Counted from the stretch's first letter, positions 46,361 through 57,752 are shown. The stretch: 64,000 bases of DNA from Turbatrix aceti (GCA_963969345.1 OZ017767.1:6228739-6292738), one strand, 5' to 3'. Notes: generated by a model from the sequence alone, not told the origin. Translations and numbers: made by a program.

Positions 46361-48271
46361 ATGTCGGACGAGGTATGTTTATTTTTCAGGTTCTTGTTCG
46401 TGTATGTCAGTTGTCAGTGTTTTCAGGCCCTTGAAGCAAAGGAACGCGGCAACGCCGCCTACAAGAAACGTGATTTCGCTGCTGCCCACGGCCATTACGA
46501 TGAGGCCATTCGTCTATCGCCTCGGGAAATCACGTTTTACTCCAACAAGGGCGCCGCGTTTTTGGAGGAGGGAAAATACGAAGACTGCATCGCTACGTGC
46601 CTGAAAGCCGTGGATATTGGCCTCGAGATCAAAGCCCAGACCGCAAAGTGAGTTTTTTATGCGTTTTGTGTTTTGATGGGGTTTTTTTGAACTTTAGGGC
46701 GATGGCTCGAACCGGAACTGCCTATGCGAAGCTCGGTAACGCGTCGGAAGCTCTCGTATGGTACGAAAAGTCCCTGGCTGAAGTTCACAACGAGGATGTC
46801 GCGAAAAAGGTTGCCGAGATGACTGAAATCCTCCAGAACAAGACTGTCAAAGATGATGACTCTAAGAATGCACCAGGCAAAGACTCGCCTGCTTCTGCAC
46901 CTTCACAAAAACTGCTCAGCTCTACCTACGTCTCTGGAATATTTGAACCTTTGCTTCGGCTTGCGGACACCGAGAAGAATGCACAACGGTGCAAAAATGT
47001 GGTCTACTCGTCGCCAGAAATCATGACGGCTTTTTTGAATTTCATGAATGACATTTCAGTTCTTCCCTATGAAAATTACATTGCGATGGTTTGTATCATG
47101 TTTAAATTGTACCGCGATTTTCAATTGTGTGACTTTTCAGGAGAAGCAGTTCACGAATGTTGCTTTTGCCAAGAAAAACTGGAATTCTTTTACCTGGATT
47201 TCCCCTTTTGTTCGGCTTCTCACGATTTTAACGCCGATTCCAAGTTACGCTTTTACCATCATGAAGAACGCACAATTTTTGAGTTTGTAATTTTTGTTAT
47301 TTTTTTGGCGTGCACTGAATAATTTTTTTAGATCAGTTTGAGTACGTTTCTTACGAGCCGCCGTCAAAAGCTGTTTTGTCTTTTGTTCGGAGTCGAATGC
47401 CGCATCTCGTATGGCTTGCTGGGCTGCATCAGTTCTTTCGGGAAATTCCCATTGGCTCGAACAAAGTATTCAACTGTACCGGCATCACGTTTATTGAGAA
47501 TAATATAAATGACTTTCTGGTACGTTTTATTCGTAAATATTTATATTTTTTTTAAATGATTGCTGTTTTTTAGACTATTTTCGCTGTCAAGCGATTCGGA
47601 ACCAGATCACTTGAGCTCATTCACCGCAACATCGTTGGTTGTGGCTTTGCGAAACCTTTTCACCTAAGCGAGGTTATGAACTTTTTTGAGAACTCCGATC
47701 TGAGGTAAGTTCTGAAAATTTTTATGTTTTTTAAAATTTTATTTTGTATTTTTGCAGAATGCCTGAAACCGAATACGTCCACATAATGCTCCAGGTCGAT
47801 GATAATTTTGTTCCCATTACCCGGTTTGTCAAGGCGCTGCGATCTGTCTTTACTCGGTTTAGGAAAACCGACATCAACATTTTGTTCCGAAATGAATTAC
47901 GCGTAAGTCAACCACTTTCTGTCGTATGGAATTGATTTCATTTTTTTTTTCAGTCGGCTTACAACTACGGCAAGCTGGAAAAGGCCTACCAACACTGTCG
48001 ACGCGAACTTGCCACGCTTTCTGACGATTTTTGTATCAACTTCTCAGTGACGGAACACGTGGTGTACCGGGACTCTGACTTCATGTATCAAGAGTGCCTG
48101 CGGCGACACAAGTTACCCAACTTCGAGTTTAATGAATCGTGGACGTCTGACAGTTACCCTTTGTTTGCGCCGTGCTCTGCCTACATCAACCGTGACAAAA
48201 ATATTGGAAAAACTGCCAGTTTTCATTACGAGCTTCAATTTTCGAATGTTAGTGATGCCTTTGATTTTTGA
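46361..48271 (+). CDS. STI1-like TPR protein with unknown C-terminal region (copy A)
   Basis: Exons 46361-46372, 46427-46647, 46698-47088, 47141-47282, 47332-47519, 47574-47704, 47758-47902 and 47954-48271 join in phase to 515 aa. Residues about 5-120 form three TPRs very like HOP/STI1 TPR2A (ALEAKERGNAAYKKRDFAAA, HYDEAIRLSP, AMARTGTAYAKLGNASEAL, WYEKSLAEVHNEDV), a fold that usually binds EEVD tails of HSP70/HSP90. After a Ser/Lys linker, residues about 160-515 match nothing I know; features include SRMPHLVWLAG, VMNFFENSDLRMPETEYVHI, QVDDNFVPITRFVKAL and EKAYQHCRRELA. The AATAAA at 48271-48276 shares its first A with the TGA stop. The next gene is a tandem duplicate. Confidence 0.88.
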
Positions 48272-48618
48272 ATAAATTTTATTTGTGGTACTGCTGAACG
48301 GAATTTGGACAACGTAAAAATCCTGTGCTCAGTAATTTTTATTATCAAAATTGGTTAAAAGATATTTCAAAATCAAAAAAATAGTCAGTCGTATTTGCAA
48401 CGCGTATGCCAAAGTTTGTGGTCGAGTTTTCGTTCAGTTTTTTTTGCGCGGGAAAAATATGCGTTGCATTCTGTTATCTTGTGTGGTTTTGTAGTTTTCG
48501 AGCGAGTCGCAAATAGCGAAGAAAGCGAAAACAAGTTCTGATGGTCAGTTATGCGTTTTGAAGGTTTGTAGTCTGCTTGCGCGTAGATTTCAGCAATCCC
48601 CCATTTTTTGGTTGTGAA
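48272..48618. other. Spacer between tandem TPR genes
   Basis: 347 bases including the copy A poly(A) signal and the 5' flank of copy B. The 20 or so bases before the two start codons (CATTTTTGGTTGTGAAAT versus CATTTTTTGGTTGTGAAAT) are nearly identical in the two genes, showing that the duplication included the 5' flank. Confidence 0.55.
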
Positions 48619-50763
48619 ATGTTGGACGAGGTAAGTTTTTTTTTCGGGTTTTCATTCGTGTATACCTGTCAAATGCTTTCAGACTCTCGAAGGAAAGGAA
48701 CGCGGCAACGCTGCCTACAAGAAACGTGATTTCGCTGCTCTCCACGACCATTACGATGAGGCCATTCGTCTGTCGCCTCGGGAAATCACGTTTTACTCCA
48801 ACAAGGGCGCCGCGTTTTTGGAGGAGGGAAAATACGAAGACTGCATCGCTACGTGCCTGAAAGCCGTGGATATTGGCCTCGAGATCAAAGCCCAGACCGC
48901 AAAGTGAGTTTTTTTTGCGTTTTGTGTTTTGATGGGGTTTTTTTGAACTTTAGGGCGATGGCTCGGACCGGAACTGCCTATGCGAAGCTCGGTAACGCGT
49001 CGGAAGCTCTCGTATGGTACGAAAAGTCCCTGGCTGAGGTTCACAACGAGGATGTTGCGAAGAAGGCCGCCGAGATGACTGAAATCCTCCAGAACAAGAC
49101 TGTCAAAGATGATGACTCTAAGAATGGATCTGGCAAAGACTCGCCTGCTTCTGCGCCTTCACAGAAACCGCTTAGCTCTATCTACGCCTATGGAATCCTT
49201 CCATCTTTGCTCTTTCTTCCGGACACCGAGAAGAATGCACAACGGTGCAAAAATGCGGTCTACTCGTCGCCAGAAATCACGGACAGCTTTCATGAGTTTA
49301 TGTCGGACTATGCAGTTATTACTAGTGGAAATGACCTTACTATGGTTTGTAAAATTTTCGAAACGATTTTGAAATTGTATGAATTTTCAGGTGATAAAAT
49401 TCACGAATATAAAAACCACAAAAACCTGGAATCATTTTTCCTGGATCACACCATTTATTCGGTTTTATTCGATGATTGAACTGTTCCCGGATAACGCTTA
49501 TTTCGTTATGGAGAACGCATGTTTTATCGGTAAGTGAATTTGGTAGTTTTTGACCAGTGCTCTGGCCAAAGTCGACTCTCGATTGAGTCCAAGCAAAAAT
49601 GTATCAATAAAAGCCTAAAACTGAGCGCTTTCATCGTTAATGACTTTTTATTTTACAAAATCAAAAGTTTGGCACCAAAAATGGCTATAAAAGTATATTT
49701 TTTTTCAAAAAATTTCATCAAAGAGTCAAATGGTCATTTTGTAAAAATGGACTCTGACTCTGAGTCGGAGTCAGCGGAACACTGTTTTTGACATGTATTT
49801 TAAAAATGACCTTTTTTTAGATCGGTTTGAGTACACGGCACCCGAGCTGCCGTCAAGAGCTATTTTGTCTTTTGTTCGCAGTCGAATGCCGCATCTCGTA
49901 TGGCTTGCTGGCCCGTCTTCTTTCTTTCGTGGAATCCGCGTTCGTTCCAACAAACAGTTCTATTATGTCCGTATCATTTTTTCTGAGAACATCATGAATG
50001 ATTTTCTGGTACGTTGTACTCATATTTGAGTTTGGTAATCTCACGAGCCTCTTTTTTTAGTCAATTTTCTCTGGCCAACGATTTGCAGCTAAAAAAATTG
50101 AGATCAGTCATCACAACATTGACGATGATTCTCTTAACCTGAGAGATGTTATGAACTTTTTTGAGAACTCCAATCTTAGGTATGTTCTGAATATATTTTT
50201 TCACTTTTTTTAAAAATTGTTTTACATTTAAAAAATTTTTTATATTTAAATTTTTTTTTCAATATTTTTTTGTATCCTTGCAGAATGCCTGAAACCAGAT
50301 ACGTCCACATAATGCTCCAGGTGGATGATAATTTTGTTCCAATCTCCCGCTTTCTCGAAGCTCTGCGATCTTTCTTTCCTTGGGTTAAGAAAATCGACAT
50401 TTATACGTTGTTCCGACCCGTAAGTCAACCACTCTGTTGTATGAATTTGATTTGAAATTTTTTCAGTCAAATTACAACTACGGCAATCTGGAAGATGCCT
50501 ACCAACACTGCCGACGCGAACTCGCCATGCTTCCCGAAGGTTTGAAAGTCTACTTCTCGCTGGCGCATCACGTTGTGTACCCGGACAACGAGCCTGACGA
50601 TTTCATGCGGAAACACGAGTCACGCCATTTCGCGTTTTTTGCAACTTGGAAATCTCCGGTTTTCCCTCCGTGTGTGCGGTCCTTTGCCTACGCCAACTGT
50701 GACAGGAATATTGGAAAAAATGCCATTTTAAATTACGAACTTCAATTTCCGTTGGATGGATGA
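48619..50763 (+). CDS. STI1-like TPR protein with unknown C-terminal region (copy B)
   Basis: Exons 48619-48630, 48683-48903, 48954-49344, 49391-49529, 49821-50008, 50061-50179, 50284-50419 and 50467-50763 join in phase to 500 aa, with the same exon plan as copy A. Exons 2 and 3 are the same length as in copy A (221 and 391 bases). The last 120 or so bases of exon 2 are identical, and the 50-base intron 2 differs at one base. From exon 4 on, the proteins diverge strongly and carry in-frame length changes (exon 6 119 versus 131, exon 7 136 versus 145, exon 8 297 versus 318 bases). Kept motifs include SFVRSRMPHLVWLAG, VMNFFENSNLRMPET, QVDDNFVPISRF and AYQHCRRELA. Intron 4 is 291 bases versus 49 in copy A. 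AATAAA is at 50788-50793. Confidence 0.88.
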
Positions 50764-51134
50764 ACTCGCAGCCGAATATAGTTTCTGAATAAATTTTACT
50801 TGTGATACCGTTTAACAGAATCCATGTTTGATAGCAATGTGAATAAATTTGATAATTCGTTGTATTCAGCGGAAACGGGTTCAAAAACGTCCGAAATAGC
50901 AGTAAAACTCGCTTCATTGAAAAAATTGAAATTTCGGGCTGATTCACCGTTTTTTCTAGGTCGGTTTCCGGTAGACAAAAAAAACTCCACAACCGAAAAA
51001 TTACAATAAAAAAAATCTCGAAAAGTCAATAAAAGGAATTTTTTCGGCGATCAAGGCATCAGCGCCGAGTTTTTGGAGTCGTCTTTTCGTCTCCTTCTTC
51101 CCTTTCTTCTTTCGTTTTTCCTTCCTCTTTCGCC
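50764..51134. other. Intergenic region, TPR copy B / MSP
   Basis: 371 bases with the TPR poly(A) signal, AT-rich sequence, then a CT-rich stretch (51080-51130) immediately before the MSP ATG. No other gene is seen. Confidence 0.5.
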
Positions 51135-51565
51135 ATGGCAACCGTCCCTCCCGGTGACATCACCACCCAGCCCAACGCCAAGGTCGTCTTCAACGCGCCC
51201 TACGACGACAAGCACACCTACCACATCAAGGTGAGTTCCAGGTGACTTCTCACCACCCCACACCTGTCCATTGGTTTCAGGTGATCAACTCCGGCGGCCA
51301 CCGTATCGGATGGGCCTTCAAGACGACCAACATGAAGCGTCTCGGCGTCGATCCCCCGTGCGGTGTCCTGGACCCCAAGGAATCCGTCCTCGTTGCCGTC
51401 TCCTGCGACGCTTTCAACTTCGGCTCGGAAGATACCAACAACGACCGTATCACCATTGAGTGGACCAACACCCCCGACGGAGCCGCCAAGCAGTTCCGCC
51501 GTGAATGGTTCCAGGGTGACGGTATGGTCCGCCGCAAGAACCTCCCTATCGAGTACAACCCTTAA
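51135..51565 (+). CDS. msp: Major sperm protein (MSP)
   Basis: Nematode-specific cytoskeletal and signalling protein of amoeboid sperm. Exons 51135-51230 and 51281-51565 give 126 aa, one residue shorter than C. elegans MSPs, and nearly identical to them across the Ig-like fold: [62 protein letters not shown] and the C-terminal [18 protein letters not shown]. Codon choice is strongly biased to C-ending codons, as in highly expressed genes. AATAAA is at 51614-51619. It is the strongest single indicator that this is a nematode. Confidence 0.98.
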
Positions 51566-51923
51566 TCCATCTATCCATGTCTGTCCTAAATACGCTCAAA
51601 TGCATATGTAAAAAATAAAATAAAAATATGGAAAACTTCCCCAAATGTAGATAGTATGGGTTGACTTTTTCTAGAAACAGTAATAAATTTTTTTCAAGAA
51701 TTGCAAAATCTGGGGTCTCGAACGGAAAATCTTCAATCCTGCGCGATTTTTCTTTTCAAATGCCCGCCCCTCTTTTTTTCAAATTGTGTGCTACATTTGC
51801 AAATTTATCGTATCCAACTTCCGCGTTATGTATAATTTCGCTGTACATAATGCACAACAACAACAAGCGGCGGGATTTCCCGTGCCATAGAAGAAGAAGA
51901 GATTTGTTGGGGAGCTTTAGTGT
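51566..51923. other. Convergent 3' region, MSP / TFIIB
   Basis: It holds the MSP poly(A) signal and AT-rich sequence. No gene is seen. Confidence 0.5.
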
Positions 51924-53305
51924 TTACGACGAAGGCAGCTGATCGATCGGGGTGGCAAACTCAAAATCAGGGGGAAAGAGCTGGGCTGCCTTCGCGAGCA
52001 GCAGTTTGTACGTCTGTCGAACGGTCTGCTCGGCAGCTCCAGCGATCTCGCCGATTTCTGCAAAAAAAGAAGGCGTAAAAAACAAAAAAAAAGAGTAAAA
52101 AAAATACCCTTGGCCGTTCTCTTCGTCGTCGAAGCCTGGGAAGCCATGTAGATGGCAGCAGCGGCGATGGAAATGGGACTACGACCCGACACTAGATCGA
52201 GTTCGACGGCATTCTTCGCGATTCGGGTAGCCGCAACCTGCACCCGGTTGGGAAGGCCCAAGTTGCTGCAGAAACGCGACTGAAAAGAGGGAAATTAGTA
52301 AGGGTGGGGTTTGCGATGCTTCGAAGACCCTACCATGAAGTCGGCAGACGTGACCTGGTCCATGTTCGTCTCGAGAGTCTTCAGAATGAGTTTGAAGCAC
52401 TTTCCAATGTCCTTCTTGGAGACGCTTGACACCGCGCAGATTTCTGAAATTAAATTGGGTTAACATACAAAATAAAAGCAAAGCAAGGCATAAAATCCGG
52501 CCGGCTGATCGGAAACGGCAAAAAAATGGAACAAAATTTAGGCTGGCCGACGGCCTTTTTTTTTAAGAATTCGCATTGTTTTAGGGTCGTTTTCAGGAGA
52601 ATTTGAGCAAATTGTGACCACATTTTCGTTCAAATCAAAAAAAAGAAAAAAACCGTATTTTTTTTGTTATAAAACAATGCTTTTTCGAATATTTTAGGCC
52701 AGTTTTAGGCCCTCGTACAAAATCGAACCAACCTTTGAAAGTGCGAGGAACACCCTCCTTGCGGCAGGCGAAGTAGAGACAAGCGGCAGCCTGAGCATCG
52801 ATGCTCCGTCCACGGAGAGCTTTGCTGTCGAGGACGTTCTTGAATACACTGGCCGCGCAATCCTGGATAGGCCGCGTGAGATTGATGCGCTCCGACATCT
52901 CCCGGATGATGCTGATCGCGTGGTTCATCTGGCGGTCCGTATTGTTCATGTTCTTGCGCTGCGCGTTGACAAGTCTGAAAATTAAATATAGTATTTCGCA
53001 ATATAAAAATTTTAACAAAAAAAAAAGATGAAAAAAGTCATTACTTACCCCTGAATGCTCTCAGAAGCGCCAAAGCTGGCAGCAATACTCGTAGACAGGT
53101 CTCCTCCAAGCAACGGATTCTCCGGGGCACCAACACGAGAGGGATCCGTGCCGCTGCGCTCATTGCTGAAGCTGCGCCACTCGGTACCGACGTCGACGAG
53201 GCGATCGCCAACGACCAGACCACACTCCGGACAGATAATGTCCCCCGCACGATGATCTTCAATCAGATGAGCATCCTTGTGGATGGGACACGAGAGAGAA
53301 GCCAT
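51924..53305 (-). CDS. ttb-1: Transcription initiation factor TFIIB
   Basis: RNA polymerase II general factor bridging TBP and polymerase. Minus-strand exons 53305-53049, 52974-52733, 52443-52334, 52279-52108 and 52057-51924 join in phase to 304 aa (worm TFIIB is about the same). The zinc ribbon uses C6, H9, C25 and C28 (CPIH ... CPECG). The B-reader/linker has EWRSFSNE. Two cyclin repeats follow ([20 protein letters not shown]...[20 protein letters not shown] and [20 protein letters not shown]...[15 protein letters not shown]). It is divergent from the actin-like gene with about 180 bases between start codons. Confidence 0.96.
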
Positions 53306-53482
53306 TATCGCTCAGGTGTTAACAGCGATTTCAACCGGCGACCGCAGTTGCGGTTGCACAATTCTGCAACACAAATCATGAAAAACAATTTCGTGCTGAG
53401 AAACTTGATCGCGCACGTGCAGTTTGCGCATTATTTTTGTTTCGCTTTGGGCATTTTTTTGTTTCTTTTGACGGATAAGAAA

Positions 53483-54988
53483 ATGCGAGACTGTTTCGGT
53501 AAGTGTTTTTGTTTTCTTTTTCAGTGAATGAACATTTTTTAAATTTCCAGCGCAACGCGTTGTCATCGACATCGGATCGGAGAAGATTCGAGTCGGCTTT
53601 GCCCAAGATAGTGTGCCGAGTGTTATTGAATCCCCATTTTACGTCAACACGAGTGCCGGCGGCTACCAGTTTGGCCTTCAATCCCACCTCAACTACGATA
53701 CTGATGTCCGATCGTTTGTCAATTATTCCAGAAGTAAGTTTTCACATTTTACGAAAAAATATGTTTTATGCCGTTTTTTTCAGTTTGCGACTGGCCGGCA
53801 TTTGAAGCGTTTTTCAAATACGCGTTCAAGGAAAAGTTGAAGGTGGATCCTCAGAATACCAATGTGCTCGTCAGCTTGCCTGTCGTAAGTTGTTTTTTTC
53901 ACGTAAATTTTTTTGGGTTTATGTGAAGTTTTTAGGATGCCACTGAGAAATACAGACACAAACTGTGCCAGACGCTGCTTGAAAAACTCAATGTTTACAT
54001 GGTCAATTTTCGAATGACGCCTGTGCTGCAGTGGTATGATTTTGGAGTTTTTTTATCGGAATGAAGATGTTTTTTTAGCGCGAGCAGCTACAATACGAGT
54101 GGCATCATTGTGGATTGCGGAGCTGCTCATACTACGGTTACTCCGGTGGTAGACATGGCTGCTCTCGTTAAAAGTTGGTTTTTTCTTACCTTACGGACAA
54201 ATTTGGCCTGTGTAAAGAAGTGGGCCTAAAAAAAACTAAAAAATTAGTAAAAAATCAACAATTTAGTGTTTTTTTTTGTTTCGATCGTATTTTTAATGTT
54301 ACTTTCCTAGTGCATTTTCATAATTTAGAATTTTAGGCTCCGAAACCACGACCGACGTCTGCGGAGATCGACTTCGCGACGAGATGTACGGACTCGTGGG
54401 TCGTAACCCAGAAATTTCGCTGCATGACCAAAAGTTGCCTACAAATCTGAAATTCTGGAGAATCGCAGAGAGGCTGGATACGCTCATCTATAACCGTGGT
54501 TTCAAATTTCTGCATGCCGATGGCAAGGTTTTGGATTTTTTGAGCAACAATCAGCTGGCTTTCGACACGATGGACAAGTACGTGACCGGGCAATACGCCG
54601 GTAAGATTGTTGAGATGCTCACCGCCGTCGCGAATAACACCGGAGTCGTCACCGACCTTCAGGTTCGTTTTCTTTGATGAAATCGTGAATTTAAAAAAAA
54701 ATGCTTGATGGCTTTCAGTACCTCGTGCAAAACGTGTACATCTCAGGCGGAGTCAGCAGATTGACAAAACTCCACTTGGGCGTCGACAAATGGCTTCAAG
54801 ACACCAACTGGGATGCTCCCCAGCTCAACATTGGCACCGATCTCGACCGTGACCACTCACTCGATGCATACGTCGGGGGCACGATTCTGGCTTCCAAGCT
54901 GGATTCACAGTGGTTTGGAAAACATGAATACGCCGAAGACCCTTCTGTTGCTATTCACCAAATTTGGCGTAAGTCCATGGAACAGTAA
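53483..54988 (+). CDS. Highly divergent actin-related protein
   Basis: Exons 53483-53498, 53551-53733, 53784-53884, 53936-54033, 54079-54173, 54337-54662 and 54719-54988 join in phase to 362 aa (actin 375-377). Phosphate-1-like loop RVVIDIGSEKIRVGFA, phosphate-2-like GIIVDCGAAHTTVTPV and adenosine-loop-like VYISGGVSRL mark the actin/HSP70 ATPase fold. GGTILASKLDSQW near the end corresponds to the actin 'GGSILASLSTFQ' strand. The rest does not match a named Arp class, and the phosphate-1 loop lacks the usual 'DNGSG' order. The tiny first coding exon (MRDCF) is chosen by phase; a start further upstream is possible because an in-frame ORF runs back to about 53380. Confidence 0.82.
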
Positions 54989-55680
54989 ATTATTTGATTT
55001 TTTTGCCAAGAAATAAGGGCGCATATTTTTTTTTATTTTTACCGCATGTTGAAAAAATTTTTGATTGAATCAGAAAAAAATGTAATTTTTTTGTTTAGTT
55101 GGAAAAATGACCTTTGATTTTTTTTGGTCGAAAGAAAAACAAATTCGAAAGAATTTTTTTAATAAAATGTGTTTTTTTTGGTTTGAACTAATTTTTTTTT
55201 CAATGTGAAAGAATTTTTCACTTTGAAAAAAAATAGAAAAATTGTTTCAACCAAAAATTAAAAAACAAATTTTGTTAAAAAAATTTTTTACAATTGAACA
55301 CAATTTGTTCAAAATTTGGGCAAATTTTGAAAAAATTACGCAAAACCAACGAATTTTTTTTTCAAATTCAAAAATCAAGACGGTTTTATGTTTTCCAACA
55401 CAAAATCAGGTAGATTCGAGATTTATTCATATCACATAGTGCAATCAGGATGAACAGAAAAAATCCGTCGGGAGCAGGTGCGGGGCTTTTCCGCGACGAG
55501 TTACAGGTGTCATCCACATGAAACAACAAATCTCCACATGTTTAACGTTAAAAAAGAATATTATCCTACCAGTCGCTACAGTTGATTGGTTGTTTTTGTC
55601 GCTCAAAAAATGGAGGTTCAAAAAAACAACGGAGTCGTTATAAAAATCAGAATGGGGTGAAAGTAGGGGGGTTCCTAGGC
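54989..55680. other. Convergent AT-rich region, actin-like gene / carrier
   Basis: Very AT-rich with many A and T runs (55000-55400). TTTATT at 55422-55427 could be a minus-strand poly(A) signal for the carrier. No gene is seen. Confidence 0.5.
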
Positions 55681-56589
55681 CTAGGCAGTGCTGACCTTCT
55701 CCTCGACTTCGACGATCTTGACGGAGCCGAGTTTGAGTCGAAGTTGTTCGAAGAAGATGAACATGCAGATGGTGTGGGGCGCGAGTCTGACCCATGCGGG
55801 AATGAGGCCTCTGAAGAATCCCGCGGGACCGAGTTTGGCGGTGAAAAGTATGCAATCGACGACGCCCTTGAATTCTCCCGGTTTGGCGTTCATGAGACGG
55901 GTCTTGAGCACGTCCATGGGCTGGGTGAGAATCGTTGCCATCGAAGCAGCGATCGTCGATGCAGAGAGATGGGTAGCGAGGTTATCCTTGCCGAGGCCAT
56001 TTTCGATGATCATCTGCTTGGCCTGGTCGTAGAATGACAGCTGACCGATTGTCATGAATATAGCCCTCGCCACTGCCATCGACCATCCACCGAAGAGGAA
56101 CGACACGCCCTCCTCCTTGACGATACGGTAGACCCCATCGAGAGCGTGTTTGTAGTTTCGTCTCTGATCAGCCGGGAGTTTCATGTCGTTCTGCATGCGA
56201 ACGTTGACGAGATCACCCGGCGTGCCAACGAGACCACCGCACGCACCCGCAAACCCGGCGAGCAGGGCTTTCTGGTAGAAGGGCAGGGCCTGGTCCTGGG
56301 GCAACGCCTTCTTCGCCTGCTCGTAGATTCCGAAACGCGTGATCGTATACGTCATCTGACGAAGAATGGAAGCCGAAAGGCCGTTGTAAAAGCCGAGGAT
56401 GCCATTTGACTTGTAAACGGTCGAACAGAGCTGGGGCAGCGTAACTTTTCCGCCCTGCTGCGTCTGGATCAGCACCTTGATCAGGTCCAGCGGATGCGTC
56501 ACGCAGGCCGCCATCGCACCCGACACGCCGCCAAAGTACCACGGAGCCACGCGGACCTCCTTTTTCACCGTTCGTGTCGTCGTTGTCAT
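55681..56589 (-). CDS. Mitochondrial dicarboxylate carrier (SLC25A10-like)
   Basis: Inner-membrane exchanger of malate/succinate for phosphate, sulfate or thiosulfate. A single uninterrupted exon of 302 codons. Three SLC25 repeats are present with Px[DE]xx[KR]-type signatures: PLDLIK (33-38), PGDLVNVR and PMDVLKTR, and matching GGLVGTPGDLVNVRMQND and LLAGFAGACGG blocks typical of the dicarboxylate carrier. It is the only gene in the window over 500 bases without a coding intron. TTTTTTTTGCAG just upstream (minus strand) suggests a 5' UTR intron or trans-splice site, so a retrocopy origin is possible but unproven. Confidence 0.93.
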   Translation of the reverse strand: MTTTTRTVKKEVRVAPWYFGGVSGAMAACVTHPLDLIKVLIQTQQGGKVTLPQLCSTVYKSNGILGFYNGLSASILRQMTYTITRFGIYEQAKKALPQDQALPFYQKALLAGFAGACGGLVGTPGDLVNVRMQNDMKLPADQRRNYKHALDGVYRIVKEEGVSFLFGGWSMAVARAIFMTIGQLSFYDQAKQMIIENGLGKDNLATHLSASTIAASMATILTQPMDVLKTRLMNAKPGEFKGVVDCILFTAKLGPAGFFRGLIPAWVRLAPHTICMFIFFEQLRLKLGSVKIVEVEEKVSTA

Positions 56590-57752
56590 CCTCGCGTCAG
56601 TTTACGGAACAACGAACGTTCTGCAAAAAAAATCTGCGTGCAAGCAAGTAAGCAAAAGTGAATCACGACTATCGATCGACATTTGCAATAAACATGCCAG
56701 TAATATTTAAATGTCAATAAAGAATTATACAGAGTTCCAGCACGGTGCCAATCATTTTTGCAATCGATAAACAAACAAGAGTGCATGAAAAAAAGAAAAC
56801 ACAGCCGAAACTGTGAAGATGTGATCATTGGTACCGGACGGTGGTGGGCAAGATGCAAAAATGAGCAACAGCGTCAACAATGTTGCCAAATGCACAACAA
56901 GAGGCCGAATAAAACAAACCATAAACACGATATCAAAGTCCAAAGTGCAAAACACTTGAAAAGAGGAAAATAGAATCAAAAATAGCCTAATGCAACTTTT
57001 TCGTGCAAAGAACAGTACAATTTTATGATAGTATACGATAAAATACGATTCCAAAGACATTATTGACCGTAAATCTCCGGCCACATGAATTCTTTAATTA
57101 AAAGCACAGAATTCGCTAAAAGACCCTTTTATGACAGCTAGCTTACGCCCTGTAGCACTCGACAAGAAAATGAAAGGGCACACGGCGTACGACTAATTCG
57201 ATGCACACGAGCACCGGGATGGATGGGATCATCGAGCAACAAACAAAGAAAGACAGCAAGCGCAAGTCACATGAACACAAACTGCATAGTCTGTGAACCC
57301 GGGGAGGGCTCCGATAATCGATCCGAAGCCGGATAAGGAAAATCAGTTAGCCAACAGGTGAGCAACATGAAAACTGGAAAAATTGGGCAAAGACAACTCA
57401 TCCGGCAGCCCAGGCTTTGGCGTTTGCTCGTAATAGTCACTCCCGCACAACAAACGCCACCACTGTGTACCCCGCCTATCATCGAGCACCTGACAACCAA
57501 CCCATAGACCTAACTAACTAACCTGTGAGACAACCGCTGCGACGCACGTGCATTGCATTGCCGTCGGACAAAAAAAAACTTGAAAAGAACGTAAATTCAA
57601 TGAAAACCGCTGAAAAAGAGAAAATTTTTGGCGTTGCGTTCCGAACATCCAAGGTGCTCAAATTTTTTTCTTTTTTTTTCATGCTCCAGCGTCACCAGCA
57701 GATTTCACTATCGTAAAGTGCGGTTACTTTACGTATCTGTTTCCTACAACGC
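56590..57752. other. Divergent region, carrier / capping enzyme
   Basis: About 1.16 kb, AT-rich near the carrier, more mixed to the right. No exon chain is seen on either strand. The minus-strand frame at 56752-57084 is hydrophobic but unsupported. Confidence 0.45.

Noticed and set aside
56752..57084. Hydrophobic minus-strand frame of 110 codons
   Set aside because: AT-rich sequence naturally gives Phe/Leu/Ile-rich frames; no splice sites or family likeness.
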